Assembly: GCA_050288105.1 (NCBI GenBank)
Contig: JBNKDE010000008.1
Span: forward strand, 124,001 to 188,000
DNA from: JACNJF01 sp050288105
GTDB lineage: Bacteria > Pseudomonadota > Gammaproteobacteria > GCA-001735895
Direction of reading: 5' to 3'
DNA: 64,000 nucleotides
Below, piece after piece: positions 8,236 through 17,290 of the stretch (position 1 is the first letter of the stretch; each line of letters begins with the position of its first letter). The notes below the pieces were generated by a model that was not told where the DNA came from, did no database searches, and saw only the letters and a list, made by a program, of their open reading frames with translations. A program made the translations under genes and the position numbers.

Positions 8236-9623
8236 TACCTGTTATTGCCCTGATAGGTCGCCCTAATGTGGGTAAATCGACCCTGTTTAATGGTTTGACT
8301 CGCACACGTGATGCGATAGTGGCGGATGAGCCCGGCTTAACCCGTGATCGCCAATATGGGGTTGGCAAGATTGGTGAAAAAAAATTCATTGTTGTTGATA
8401 CCGGCGGCTTAAGCGGTGAACAGCAGAGCCTGGATGACCTGATGGCCAAACAGACGCTGCTGGCGCTGGAAGAGTCGGATAAGGTGCTGCTTCTGGTCGA
8501 TGCCCGATCCGGCATTACCAGTGGTGACGAAATGATTGCTGATATGATCCGTAGATCAGGCAAGCCGGTAACCGTGGTCATCAATAAAATTGACGGGATC
8601 AATCCTGAGCACGCGGAATCTGATTTTTATTCCCTGGGCTTTAGCGAAATGAGCATGATAGCGGCATCTCAGCGTAAAGGGATTAACGCTCTGATTGATC
8701 AGGTACTCGCCGAGTTTGATGACCCTGTTGATGATAGCCCAGAGGCGCATGAAGGGCCCTCTATAGCCATTATCGGGCGTCCTAATGTGGGTAAATCTAC
8801 CTTAATTAATCGCCTGGTTGGGGAAGAACGGGTTGTTGCATTCGACCTGCCAGGTACGACCCGCGACTCCATACCGGTCCCTTTTGAAAGGCATGGAAAA
8901 CACTATACCCTGATTGATACCGCAGGGGTTCGTCGACGGGGTAAGGTGCACGAAACGGTGGAAAAATTCAGTGTTATCAAGGCACTGGAAGCAATCGAAA
9001 AATCCAACGTAGTGGTACTGGTGATTGATGCAACCGATGGCATTACTGATCAGGATCTTACCCTGCTAGGTTACGCGCTGGACAGCGGTAGAGCGATGGC
9101 TCTAGCCATTAACAAGTGGGATGGACTCGCACCGGAGCAGCGCGAATACAATAAAACTGAACTTAGCAGACGGCTTTCATTTATAAATTTCGCCAATCAG
9201 CATTTTATATCTGCCAAACACGGCACGGGTGTTGGTGAGTTGATGAAGTCTATTGATCAGGCTTATGCATCCGCATTTAAGCAGTTCAATACCAAGCAGC
9301 TAACCGATTTGCTGGAAGAAGCCGTTTTTAAGCACAACCCTCCGATGCACAATGGGCACAGAATCAAACTACGTTATGCACATCAGGGGGGCAAAAACCC
9401 CCCTATTATCGTCATTCATGGATCACGTACCGATAAGCTAAATGATGCCTACAAGCGCTACCTGATGAGCTTTTTTATCCAGAAACTCAAGCTCAAGGGC
9501 ACTCCCGTTAGAATCGAGTTTAAGGTTGGTGAAAACCCCTACGCGGATAAGCGTAACAAACTGAATAAGCATCAGCTGGATAAAAAGAAGCGGCTGATGA
9601 AGTTCGTAAAGAAGAAAAAATAG
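8232..9623 (+). CDS. der: Ribosome-associated GTPase Der (EngA)
   Basis: Der is a double-GTPase needed for 50S subunit maturation. The 463 residues contain two G domains: G1 GRPNVGKSTLFNG with DTGG and NKID, then GRPNVGKSTLINR with DTAG and NKWD. A KH-like domain and a lysine-rich tail (KKKRLMKFVKKKK) complete it. The start is GTG, set within the GTGA overlap with bamB, which gives MIPVIALIGRPNVGK as expected. It ends the ndk-der gene run; I see no obvious intrinsic terminator in the 82 bases that follow. Confidence 0.98.
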   Translation: MIPVIALIGRPNVGKSTLFNGLTRTRDAIVADEPGLTRDRQYGVGKIGEKKFIVVDTGGLSGEQQSLDDLMAKQTLLALEESDKVLLLVDARSGITSGDEMIADMIRRSGKPVTVVINKIDGINPEHAESDFYSLGFSEMSMIAASQRKGINALIDQVLAEFDDPVDDSPEAHEGPSIAIIGRPNVGKSTLINRLVGEERVVAFDLPGTTRDSIPVPFERHGKHYTLIDTAGVRRRGKVHETVEKFSVIKALEAIEKSNVVVLVIDATDGITDQDLTLLGYALDSGRAMALAINKWDGLAPEQREYNKTELSRRLSFINFANQHFISAKHGTGVGELMKSIDQAYASAFKQFNTKQLTDLLEEAVFKHNPPMHNGHRIKLRYAHQGGKNPPIIVIHGSRTDKLNDAYKRYLMSFFIQKLKLKGTPVRIEFKVGENPYADKRNKLNKHQLDKKKRLMKFVKKKK

Positions 9624-9705
9624 CGAGCTTTTGCTTCAGCGCATTATTTTCTAGCTGACCAATCCGGCACCTTAAATCCAGCAAGTCTTTAATGTTTCCT
9701 TGTGG

Positions 9706-10983
9706 TCAGGATTTGCGGGTAGCCCACACAGCATAAACCGGGTCAGAGTAAAGCAACTGGTCCGAGAGTCGATCCTGTTCGGGCCTGAAACGTCCGCGCA
9801 TGGAGTAGCCGTTAAACTTGTGGAAACTGTGAGTGTTGCGCAGGTAGCTGAGTACCAGGGCCAGTCTTTCAAATTCGTTTAGCTCACTCCAGACACGAAT
9901 AACCTTGCCCTGTACTGAGCGATTGCTAAAGCTAATGATGATGTGACCACCAGGCTTTAATATCCTGGCGACCTGTTGCATAAGGTTATCTGGTCTGGTG
10001 ACGTACTCTATGGCGGCGTGTATCAGCACTGCATCAAAGCGGGCATCAGGAAATCCATCCAGCGCATGTCCCTCATTCACGTTGAGCACCTGTCTTTGCG
10101 TGCATATCGGGTTGGCCTCCAGTTCCTCAGGGTTTAGTCCTGCACAGAAAACACTGGCAGGCGTGATGCTGCACTGCTGTAATGGACTATGTGCCCCAGC
10201 CATCAGGTCCAGTATATCCATGCCATCGCTCAATAGATCATCATACAGCGAAGAGACTTCGGATAAGGCGGTGGTATCCCAGAATGGTTCGAAACTGGGC
10301 GTGCCAAAGAACGAGGATTCATCGCTACCGTCCTGTGTTGTAAACGCATCAGCTGTTCTAAAAGCGGTTTCCTGTTGGGGCAGGCTAGCCTGCATGCCGG
10401 GACCATAATCGCACAGCAATGCCGGTATATCATTGCAGCGGCCGCCGCGTTCTGCTGCACCAGCCTTGATCCGCTCAATTCTGAATTCGAGGGTTATATT
10501 CTGCCTGCACAGGGGGTGATTAAAATCTACCGATAGGCTATTTTCAGTCAGGCTAATAACGCGACAGGGAAATTTATTACCCTGATAGATGCCGTCTACA
10601 CCGCTAAAGCTATCTTTAGTATAGAATCTTCCTGCTTGGGGCAGGTTAGCGCCCGCTTCAGCTTGCGCGGGTTGAAATTGTTTCAGACTAAGCTGTTTTA
10701 GCTGATTAGCCTGGAAACTCTCGACCAGTTCACCGGCAGCATATTCATGCCTGACCACGGCGCCAACCCCTTTACCCGGTAATTGATGTTCTATTTCGTA
10801 GGGCAGGTAATCGCGCCATAGATTGATATTGGGAAGATAACGCCAGTCGTTATAGCAACAGTCTTCTGTTTGCCAGCTGATGCCGGCAATAGCGTCCAGA
10901 ATGCAACCTTTTTCCACACTGCTTAAGCCTTCTGCAGCACCTGAGTTAGTGCAGCGTTCAGAGTCTTTTGGTTCTTGTTCCAT
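9706..10983 (-). CDS. FKBP/SlyD-like domain fused to a class I SAM methyltransferase
   Basis: The 425-residue protein joins two domains. Residues about 60-175 look like the end of a SlyD-type FKBP fold: GVDGIYQGNKFPCRVISL, then VDFNHPLCRQNITLEFRIE, which resembles the VDFNHPLAGxxLxFxVxV signature of SlyD. Residues about 240-425 look like a type 11 methyltransferase. They have a degenerate SAM motif I (DILDLMAGAHS), an acidic post-I region (CAGLNPEELEANP) and a later motif (RFDAVLIHAAIEYVTRPDNL, then ILKPGGHIIISFSNR). There is no signal peptide, so it is probably cytoplasmic. The substrate is unknown; it could modify a protein bound by the FKBP part, or the PPIase half could be structural. It lies alone between der and a divergent ParA-like gene. 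Confidence 0.75.
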   Translation of the reverse strand: MEQEPKDSERCTNSGAAEGLSSVEKGCILDAIAGISWQTEDCCYNDWRYLPNINLWRDYLPYEIEHQLPGKGVGAVVRHEYAAGELVESFQANQLKQLSLKQFQPAQAEAGANLPQAGRFYTKDSFSGVDGIYQGNKFPCRVISLTENSLSVDFNHPLCRQNITLEFRIERIKAGAAERGGRCNDIPALLCDYGPGMQASLPQQETAFRTADAFTTQDGSDESSFFGTPSFEPFWDTTALSEVSSLYDDLLSDGMDILDLMAGAHSPLQQCSITPASVFCAGLNPEELEANPICTQRQVLNVNEGHALDGFPDARFDAVLIHAAIEYVTRPDNLMQQVARILKPGGHIIISFSNRSVQGKVIRVWSELNEFERLALVLSYLRNTHSFHKFNGYSMRGRFRPEQDRLSDQLLYSDPVYAVWATRKS

Positions 10984-11153
10984 ATCGGTGCATCAGTAAA
11001 CATATAGTTACATAAACCCGGATTTTAACCGATAACACTGTGATAGAGTCCTTATTTTGTTCAGGATTAGCTGGATTTATTTGACAGTCTATAGATGATG
11101 AACTAAAGCTAAGTAGCTGAAAATATCCAGATTTTATTGAGAAGTTGACCTGT

Positions 11154-11864
11154 ATGCCTATTTTGAGAGTCCTGATTGCTAACGCTAAAGGTGGTTGTGG
11201 AAAGACCACTATCGCAACTAATATTGCTTCGCATTATGCAGCCCAGGGTAAAAATGTTCGACTGTTTGACCATGATGCGCAGGGCTCGTCATTACAGTGG
11301 TTCAGACGCAGAGGTGATGGCTATCGACAGATCCACGGGGTGGATGCCTCACGTCGTCCCGACAACCACATGACAAGATCCTGGCAGTTAAGGGTACCGC
11401 TGGAAACCGACGTAGTCGTGCTGGACACCGCTGCCGGGATAGAAGTGTCAGAGCTGGCGGCTATGTTTCAGGAGAATGATTGCCTCATTATCCCGGTGCT
11501 GCCTTCTCCTATAGATATCCATGCCACCGCGCACTTTATCAAGGATATACTGTTAGTCGGGAAAGCTCGAAAAAAACAGATTCGAATGGCTGTAGTAGCG
11601 AATCGAGTGCGCAAAAATACCTTGATGTACCACGCGCTGGAGCGTTTTTTATTCACTCTGAAAATTCCCTTCGTTACCAGTCTGCGCGATACCCAGTTTT
11701 ATTCACGCGCGATTGAAGAGGGTTGCGGCATTCAGGAACTGAAATACCCTAAGGTCAAGCAGGATCAGAAACAATGGGCACCGCTTTTCCGCTGGCTGGA
11801 TACACCGGTCGAGGTATCAATGGCCGAAGTACATTCATTGTTTGCCAACCAAAGTTCCCTGTAA
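11154..11864 (+). CDS. ParA/MinD-family P-loop ATPase (orphan)
   Basis: The 236-residue product opens with a deviant Walker A motif, KGGCGKTT with its signature Lys at residue 12, and has DHDAQGSS (switch I) and VVVLDTAAG (Walker B). These mark the ParA/MinD/Soj family, which forms nucleotide-dependent dimers on DNA or membranes to position cargo. There is no adjacent ParB or MinE, so it is not a standard chromosome-partition or division-site pair. I chose ATG 11154 over TTG 11145 because GAGAAG sits nine bases upstream of the ATG. The cargo is unknown. Confidence 0.8.
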   Translation: MPILRVLIANAKGGCGKTTIATNIASHYAAQGKNVRLFDHDAQGSSLQWFRRRGDGYRQIHGVDASRRPDNHMTRSWQLRVPLETDVVVLDTAAGIEVSELAAMFQENDCLIIPVLPSPIDIHATAHFIKDILLVGKARKKQIRMAVVANRVRKNTLMYHALERFLFTLKIPFVTSLRDTQFYSRAIEEGCGIQELKYPKVKQDQKQWAPLFRWLDTPVEVSMAEVHSLFANQSSL

Positions 11865-11961
11865 AAAGCACTATTTTTTTAAAACAAATTCTAGTTTATT
11901 CAGGCCTCATTCAGAAGGCCATGTGTTATCATGCGCGCTTTATTCGCTATCCATAAGAGCC

Positions 11962-12537
11962 ATGAAATCTATACTTTCCTGTTGTTTATTAAGTCTGTTG
12001 TTTTTATTTCCTGCTGCATCGCGCGCCAATGATTTCGAAGCCGCAGTGAGCGCAGAAACTGCGCAGTTTACATTTCGTTCCGATTCAAGTCTTATCGGTT
12101 GGGGTGGTGCAGAATTAGGTCTGGGGCTTTTCTACAATGAAAATAGTGACTATGTTGGGCAGATGAGTCTGATGCAGCGCCGTCAGGCATCCCAGAATAA
12201 TCCGCTTACCCTGGGCGTAGGGGCGCGACTGTATCTGGGTGATCTGGATGATATCAATCAGAGCATTGCCGCAGTCGCGATTGGTGGTGAAATCCGCTAT
12301 ACCATCCCTGGTGTGATGCCAATGGCTATTTATCTTAATGGGCATTACGCGCCTAAAATTACCAGCTTCTCAGATACAGAAGAAGTGGTTGATATTAATC
12401 TCGGATTCCAGATTGAAATACTGCCTCAAACAACCGCATTTGTTGGTTATCGTAGCTTAGAAGTTGATGTAAAGGATGCATCCGGATATGAACTGGATGA
12501 TGATCGCGTGCATATTGGTGTCAGGTTCACGTTTTAA
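11962..12537 (+). CDS. YfaZ-family outer membrane protein
   Basis: The 191-residue protein has a signal peptide (MKSILSCCLLSLLFLFPAAS, cleaved near ARA-ND) and a small beta-barrel-like body. Alternating strands include ELGLGLFYNENSDY and LGVGARLYLGDLDD, and the last residue is an aromatic (VGVRFTF-type end, here IGVRFTF), as in outer-membrane barrels. It resembles the YfaZ family, whose function is unknown. The start at 11962 is preferred over upstream in-frame starts because it opens the signal peptide and follows AAGAG. It lies 97 bases after the ParA-like gene. Confidence 0.75.
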   Translation: MKSILSCCLLSLLFLFPAASRANDFEAAVSAETAQFTFRSDSSLIGWGGAELGLGLFYNENSDYVGQMSLMQRRQASQNNPLTLGVGARLYLGDLDDINQSIAAVAIGGEIRYTIPGVMPMAIYLNGHYAPKITSFSDTEEVVDINLGFQIEILPQTTAFVGYRSLEVDVKDASGYELDDDRVHIGVRFTF

Positions 12538-12625
12538 TCATTTCAGCGATCCGTTATTCGAGAGTTAGTCTGACAGTTGGTTTTTTCCAACTAATGACAA
12601 AAATTTATAAAAGGTGATCCGGTAG

Positions 12626-13435
12626 TTATTTGTTAATGAATAAAGCCGGATCAACCCAGTTGCCATTTAATCCCACGCTCCAGTGTAGATGAGGTCCGGT
12701 TACCCTGCCGGTGGCTCCCACCAGGCCAATCACCTGGCCCTTTTTAACCTTCTGACCGACCTCAACATCGATACGATCAAGATGTGCATACAGGCTGATC
12801 AGTCCCTGTCCATGCTGTAAAAAGACCATATTCCCGCTAAAAAAGAAGTCGCCACTTTCTACCACTACTGCATCGCTGGGCGCGATTACTGGCTCACCTG
12901 TGGCAGCGGCGATATCCATCCCGCTATGCGGTTTACGCGGTTGTCCATTAAACACACGGCGCTTGCCATAACTCCCGGTAATAATGCCGTCAACAGGTTG
13001 TAGAAAGTCCAGATCCGGCTGCGCGTCACTCCAGCTTGCGGTTGCTTTTTTCTTACGTCTGGATTCTTTAGCAATGCGATCATAATCGCGTTGTTCCGGG
13101 GTCACCTTACGCTTATCTTTTATCGTAATATTCTGGACGGTGTATTGCTTGTCATTTACGGTAAAAAATTTCCTGACCAGCGCCTTATTTCCATCAACAT
13201 GACCTGATATTGAATACTCTCCCGGCTTTATACCTAGTGGTAAACCGACTAGTGCAACACTCTGACCCTTATACTCAGTGATAATCAGGGGTTTTTGTCT
13301 GAATGTAAACTCAGCCTGCTTTACATCCTTACCCAGTGGGATAATCGCTATACCGCCGGGTACTCGTGATTCTGAAGGGAAAGCCGATACAGTGGAAATA
13401 AATAGCAGAAGATAGATATAAACTAGATAGCGCAT
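12626..13435 (-). CDS. M23-family metallopeptidase (LytM-type, periplasmic)
   Basis: The 269-residue protein has a signal peptide (MRYLVYIYLLLFISTVSAFP). A beta-rich N-terminal domain (about 25-110) and a basic linker follow, then an M23 domain with all zinc-site residues: H170 and D174 in HSGMDIAAATG, H218 in YAHLD, and H249/H251 in HLHW. It is therefore likely an active peptidoglycan endopeptidase, unlike the EnvC/NlpD activators. An in-frame ATG at 13468 would add 11 polar residues before the signal peptide, so I placed the start at 13435. Convergent with the YfaZ-like gene. Confidence 0.88.
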   Translation of the reverse strand: MRYLVYIYLLLFISTVSAFPSESRVPGGIAIIPLGKDVKQAEFTFRQKPLIITEYKGQSVALVGLPLGIKPGEYSISGHVDGNKALVRKFFTVNDKQYTVQNITIKDKRKVTPEQRDYDRIAKESRRKKKATASWSDAQPDLDFLQPVDGIITGSYGKRRVFNGQPRKPHSGMDIAAATGEPVIAPSDAVVVESGDFFFSGNMVFLQHGQGLISLYAHLDRIDVEVGQKVKKGQVIGLVGATGRVTGPHLHWSVGLNGNWVDPALFINK

Positions 13436-13811
13436 GAACAGGTTTCTGGTTTTACAACGAGCAGGCATGATAGTTCAATTACAATTGAATTGCATTGCCT
13501 CAGGCGGTTACCAGATCTGAAAAACGCGGATGAATCAACAACCATTGCGCCTGGCTCAGAGAAATTATAAAGCTCAGATCAGGGATTCAATTGCCTCAGT
13601 CAGTAGTAAAGAAACGCCGCAACGACCCTAACAGGCAGGTCGTAATTTGAAGTTTAGGTTAATTTCTCTATATATTCGTAGTGTGAAAATCTACATTTCC
13701 ACTAAAATTGCTCAGAATAGAACAGGTTCGATATAACGACCCACGTTTTGCGGAGAATATCTGTTTATGAATATCCTTTAAATAGCCTACAGCTTAAATG
13801 GAGTTAAATTT
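13436..13811. other. Non-coding divergent intergenic region
   Basis: These 376 bases separate the divergent M23 peptidase and PP2C-like genes. I see no convincing open frame or RNA gene. One possible sigma-70 promoter facing right is listed separately; the left-facing promoter for the peptidase must also lie here but is not recognisable to me. Confidence 0.5.
13647..13676 (+). promoter_or_regulatory. Possible sigma-70 promoter for the PP2C-like gene
   Basis: TTGAAG (13647-13652) is followed 18 bases later by TATATT (13671-13676), or 16 bases later by TATATA. It lies about 135 bases before the PP2C-like start, so the leader would be long. Confidence 0.35.
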
Positions 13812-14564
13812 ATGAATCAAAGTTACAGCTTAAACATACTGGCACAGCTAAATGATGACGAGCCGGTCACGGATGGTATGTCTGAACATGGCTCAAAGAT
13901 ACTCGCTATTAATAACACCTATTCCTATTTTGGTCTGGCTGATGACAAAGACGATTCCAGTGGTAGTTCGGCCCGCCTGGCGCTGGAAATATTGCAGGAT
14001 GATATGCAGATAAACCTGTCTTCGCGAGAGTATGCACAGGCAACCGACTATGAGAAACATGTGCTAGCTACGCAATGTATCCAGGAATCGTTCGAAAATA
14101 TCAATGATTATCTGATCACCCAGGGCAAGTCAGCAGCTCAGAATGCAAAGCACGGGGTGGCTTTAAGCGTGTTGCAGGTGACACATGGCGAATGCAGTTT
14201 TATCCACGCAGATGAGCATTGTTGCCTGCATTTTCGCGAAGGCAAATTGAAGAATTTGACCCAAACAGATAGCGCTGCTGGTGACCAAACCCGGCTGGGC
14301 GTAAGTGAAGATATACAAATCAAGGTCAAAGAGGTTTCTCTGGCATCCAGTGATCTGTTAATTACCTGTACCCATGAACTGCTGCAATGCGTGAGTGAGG
14401 AATTTCTCAGGGTGACCGTGTCAAGATTTCTGGAAAGCCCCGACATGCTGCTGCGCCAGATTAATAGTAAGGCTCAGCGCAACGGTATACAGGGCAAACC
14501 GTTGTTGATCGTCGTGTCCATAAAAATGGTAGATGAGAAACCAAAAGGCTGGTTTGGTCGGTAA
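13812..14564 (+). CDS. PP2C-like (PPM) protein, apparently lacking metal ligands
   Basis: The 250-residue soluble protein follows the outline of bacterial PP2C/Stp phosphatases. It has an early segment YFGLADDKDDSSGSSARLAL where active enzymes have VADGMGGH, a middle ALSVLQVTHGECSFIHADE strand pair, and ASSDLLITCTHELLQCVSEE where enzymes have GDxLLLCSDGL. The Asp-Gly pairs that bind the catalytic metals are replaced (DD and TH), so it may be a pseudophosphatase. GGAG lies nine bases before the ATG. The gene before the DUF1631 gene is unlinked to any visible kinase. Assignment rests on fold pattern only. Confidence 0.55.
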   Translation: MNQSYSLNILAQLNDDEPVTDGMSEHGSKILAINNTYSYFGLADDKDDSSGSSARLALEILQDDMQINLSSREYAQATDYEKHVLATQCIQESFENINDYLITQGKSAAQNAKHGVALSVLQVTHGECSFIHADEHCCLHFREGKLKNLTQTDSAAGDQTRLGVSEDIQIKVKEVSLASSDLLITCTHELLQCVSEEFLRVTVSRFLESPDMLLRQINSKAQRNGIQGKPLLIVVSIKMVDEKPKGWFGR

Positions 14565-14782
14565 ACCAGATTAAATATCTCTATCATTAGCTGACATAGG
14601 TGGCTTTTATGCTTATGAACGGACTGGTAAAGCGGATAAAAGCAGCTAAGCTTTGGTCAACTCTGGAATAAACAGGTTTTGGTTGGCCTTTTACTGAAAG
14701 GTTTTCAGTTGATGCTAATTGCTCTAATCTGTTGGTTCCGTATTATAAAATTTAGTGTACAGGCAGTAATACCGGAATAGCT

Positions 14783-17254
14783 ATGGCGACCAGTGAACGA
14801 CCAGACAATGTTATCGCCTTTGGTGGTAATACAATGGTTTACGAATCAGTAAAACGATTTGCTTTAAAAGGCCTATCCGACCTTATTCGGGTTTTAATGG
14901 AAAATATAGACGACGCGCTGTTCGAACTAACCGAAAAGGTAGAGTCCGACAGAGAGCGTAATATGTATTTTGACGCAATGCGTGAAATCCGCTTAAAAAG
15001 ACAGAAAATCCAGCAGAATTTCGATACCGAAATGCAGCAGTGTTTTGATCGTCTGTTACTCGAGCGTTCCATTAGTAAAACGGTAACTAAGGATGACGAA
15101 TTAAGCCTGGTTGATCAGGAAGACATAGAAGGCCAGCTGGCCATAGAAAATATGATCAGCAAGGCGCGTCCCCACTTTGAAGATGATTTGTATGCAGTCG
15201 CCGAGCGGCTTAAGGTGGTATTGCACCGCAAAGATATCCCCGAAGACCTTAACCCACTTGACCCCAAGGCAATCTGCGAAAGCTTCCATCTTGCCTCTAA
15301 AGACCTCGAGTCAGACATCCATGTGCTGTTGATTTTTTACAAGATGTTCGACAAGTTTGTGATGTCCCGGCTGGGTGGTTTTTATGCCGAATTAAATAAA
15401 TACTTTGTCAATAAGGGGGTATTACCCGAGTTTGAAGCCTCCAAGGAACGCCTCAAATTTACCTCGCGTTTTATGGCTAACAAGTTGCCAAAGGACAACC
15501 GCCAGAGCCAGGCACAGGAAAATGATAGCTTAAGCCCTAATCCATCCCATACTACCGGTAATACCCCTGCGTTGAATGACAACGTGCTCGCTATGCTGCA
15601 ACAGGCTTTTGCTCCGTCTTCTGGTGCGGCCTATGTGACGGGTGAAATACCCCAGGTTTCAGGAACACCGTCTGCTGCGGGTGCCGGTTCTGGATTATAT
15701 TCTTCTGGCTCCTCAGTGTTAATCCATCCGGAATATGCCGCAGCCCTGAGTGGATTACAGGGCGTAATACGGCATGATCAGCCAATCCAGAGCATTGATC
15801 CTGCACAATTTAAAATACAGCTTCAGCAACAGCTGAGCAGCTTTAAGGAACAGCATAGCCACCTGAGTACCAGTTCAGATAATCAGGTGATCGATATCAT
15901 TTCGATGCTGTTCGACTTTTTCTTTGATGACGAGGCGCTGCCTGACCCCATTAAAGTACTGATTGGACGCCTGCAGATTCCGATTCTCAAGGTTGCGATG
16001 ATTGATGAAACCTTCTTCAATCAGAAAAAACATCCAGCTCGTAAACTGCTTGACTCCATTTCGAGAGCCTCATTGGGCTGGAGTTCGGATGCTGAACAGG
16101 AACAGATCCTGGTTGATAAAATTGAGCAGATTGTGGATTTCCTGTTAACCGAGTTTGAGCAGGATGTCGGCGTATTCGAGAAGGCTTTAAATGATTTTCA
16201 GCAATTTCTTGATACTGAGAATGCCAAGGCGGAAAACAAGCTCCAGCAAATCAAACAACAGGAACAGGAAAGGGACGAAAAAGTTCAACACGCCCAGGTG
16301 CTGGTTTCCAGCTTTATCCAGAAAATGCTCAACAAGCACGAACTGGGATTCGCGGTAATCGAATTTCTGGAAGGTATCTGGATGGCAGTGTTATCCAATA
16401 CCCTGGCAACTCATGGTGCTGAATCGCGCTACTGGCAAAACCTGAAGCAGATTACCACCACGTTGGTGTGGACCTTGATTCCCAAGCATACCGAAGCGGA
16501 TAAGTCCAAGTTGCTGAAAACCCTGCCTTCCTTGCTACGTGCGCTGTCCAGGGGTATGGAACTGGTCAAAATTGATGTCGAGGTTCAAAACAAGGTATTC
16601 AAAATGCTGGTGCTGGAACATTCACGAGTGGTCAAGCAAACCAGCAAAAATATCGTGACGCGTATTGATGACAAGACCGTGTGGCCGGAAGAAGGTGTCG
16701 AAGCGGCATTTGCCGGGTTTACTGAGATTGATGATCTGGATGAAGTGGTTGATATCCAGTTCAGCAAGGATGACACGGGTGAAATTCAGGTGGTTGAAAA
16801 CGACCTTGATCCTTCACAGGAAAGTGAGTCGATAACCAATGTCACCGCAATACCCACACAGGAAGTGGTGCACAACCTGGAAGAATTCACCGAAAGTGTC
16901 AAACAGGGCAATATTACGATCGACGAAGAAATTATATTAGATACGTCGGCAGCCCAATATGATAGTGCGCACCAGCAGGAACCGGATGAAAGTGATCAGC
17001 TAGCCCGATCTCTCGAGCTAGGTGACTGGGTTGAATTTATAGAGCACGGTAGCAAAGCAGTAAACGCCAAACTGTCGTGGAAAAGCAACGTGACTGGCAA
17101 ATACGTCTTTGTAAACCGGCATGGGGTGAAGATTAAAAACGTCACCGTTAACGGCCTGGCAATGGAAATCAGGGCAGGGCGCGCCAAATTAATCGAATCA
17201 GTCTCTGTGTTCGACCGCGCGATTAGCTCGTTAATGAATACTCTGAAACGCTAG
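14783..17254 (+). CDS. DUF1631 family protein
   Basis: This 823-residue soluble protein matches the DUF1631 family of large gammaproteobacterial proteins. It is mostly helical, with a Gln/Ser-rich low-complexity stretch (about 240-325) and a coiled-coil-like segment around residues 490-520 (rich in Glu, Gln and Lys). The C-terminal beta domain of about 60 residues (WVEFIEHGSKAVNAKLSWKS, then GKYVFVNRHGVKI) is typical of the family and recalls a PilZ-like barrel. The biochemical role is unknown. A strong hairpin follows the stop codon immediately. Confidence 0.85.
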   Translation: MATSERPDNVIAFGGNTMVYESVKRFALKGLSDLIRVLMENIDDALFELTEKVESDRERNMYFDAMREIRLKRQKIQQNFDTEMQQCFDRLLLERSISKTVTKDDELSLVDQEDIEGQLAIENMISKARPHFEDDLYAVAERLKVVLHRKDIPEDLNPLDPKAICESFHLASKDLESDIHVLLIFYKMFDKFVMSRLGGFYAELNKYFVNKGVLPEFEASKERLKFTSRFMANKLPKDNRQSQAQENDSLSPNPSHTTGNTPALNDNVLAMLQQAFAPSSGAAYVTGEIPQVSGTPSAAGAGSGLYSSGSSVLIHPEYAAALSGLQGVIRHDQPIQSIDPAQFKIQLQQQLSSFKEQHSHLSTSSDNQVIDIISMLFDFFFDDEALPDPIKVLIGRLQIPILKVAMIDETFFNQKKHPARKLLDSISRASLGWSSDAEQEQILVDKIEQIVDFLLTEFEQDVGVFEKALNDFQQFLDTENAKAENKLQQIKQQEQERDEKVQHAQVLVSSFIQKMLNKHELGFAVIEFLEGIWMAVLSNTLATHGAESRYWQNLKQITTTLVWTLIPKHTEADKSKLLKTLPSLLRALSRGMELVKIDVEVQNKVFKMLVLEHSRVVKQTSKNIVTRIDDKTVWPEEGVEAAFAGFTEIDDLDEVVDIQFSKDDTGEIQVVENDLDPSQESESITNVTAIPTQEVVHNLEEFTESVKQGNITIDEEIILDTSAAQYDSAHQQEPDESDQLARSLELGDWVEFIEHGSKAVNAKLSWKSNVTGKYVFVNRHGVKIKNVTVNGLAMEIRAGRAKLIESVSVFDRAISSLMNTLKR

Positions 17255-17283
17255 ACTGTGTCGCCAATGCTGGCGACACAGTC
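17254..17283. terminator. Hairpin between convergent genes
   Basis: A perfect 13-bp inverted repeat (17254-17266 with 17271-17283) closes a 4-base loop directly after the DUF1631 stop codon and just before the end of the convergent GlcG-like gene. No T run follows on either side, so it may stabilise 3' ends or act as a weak bidirectional terminator rather than a textbook intrinsic one. Confidence 0.55.
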
Positions 17284-17290
17284 AATTCAG

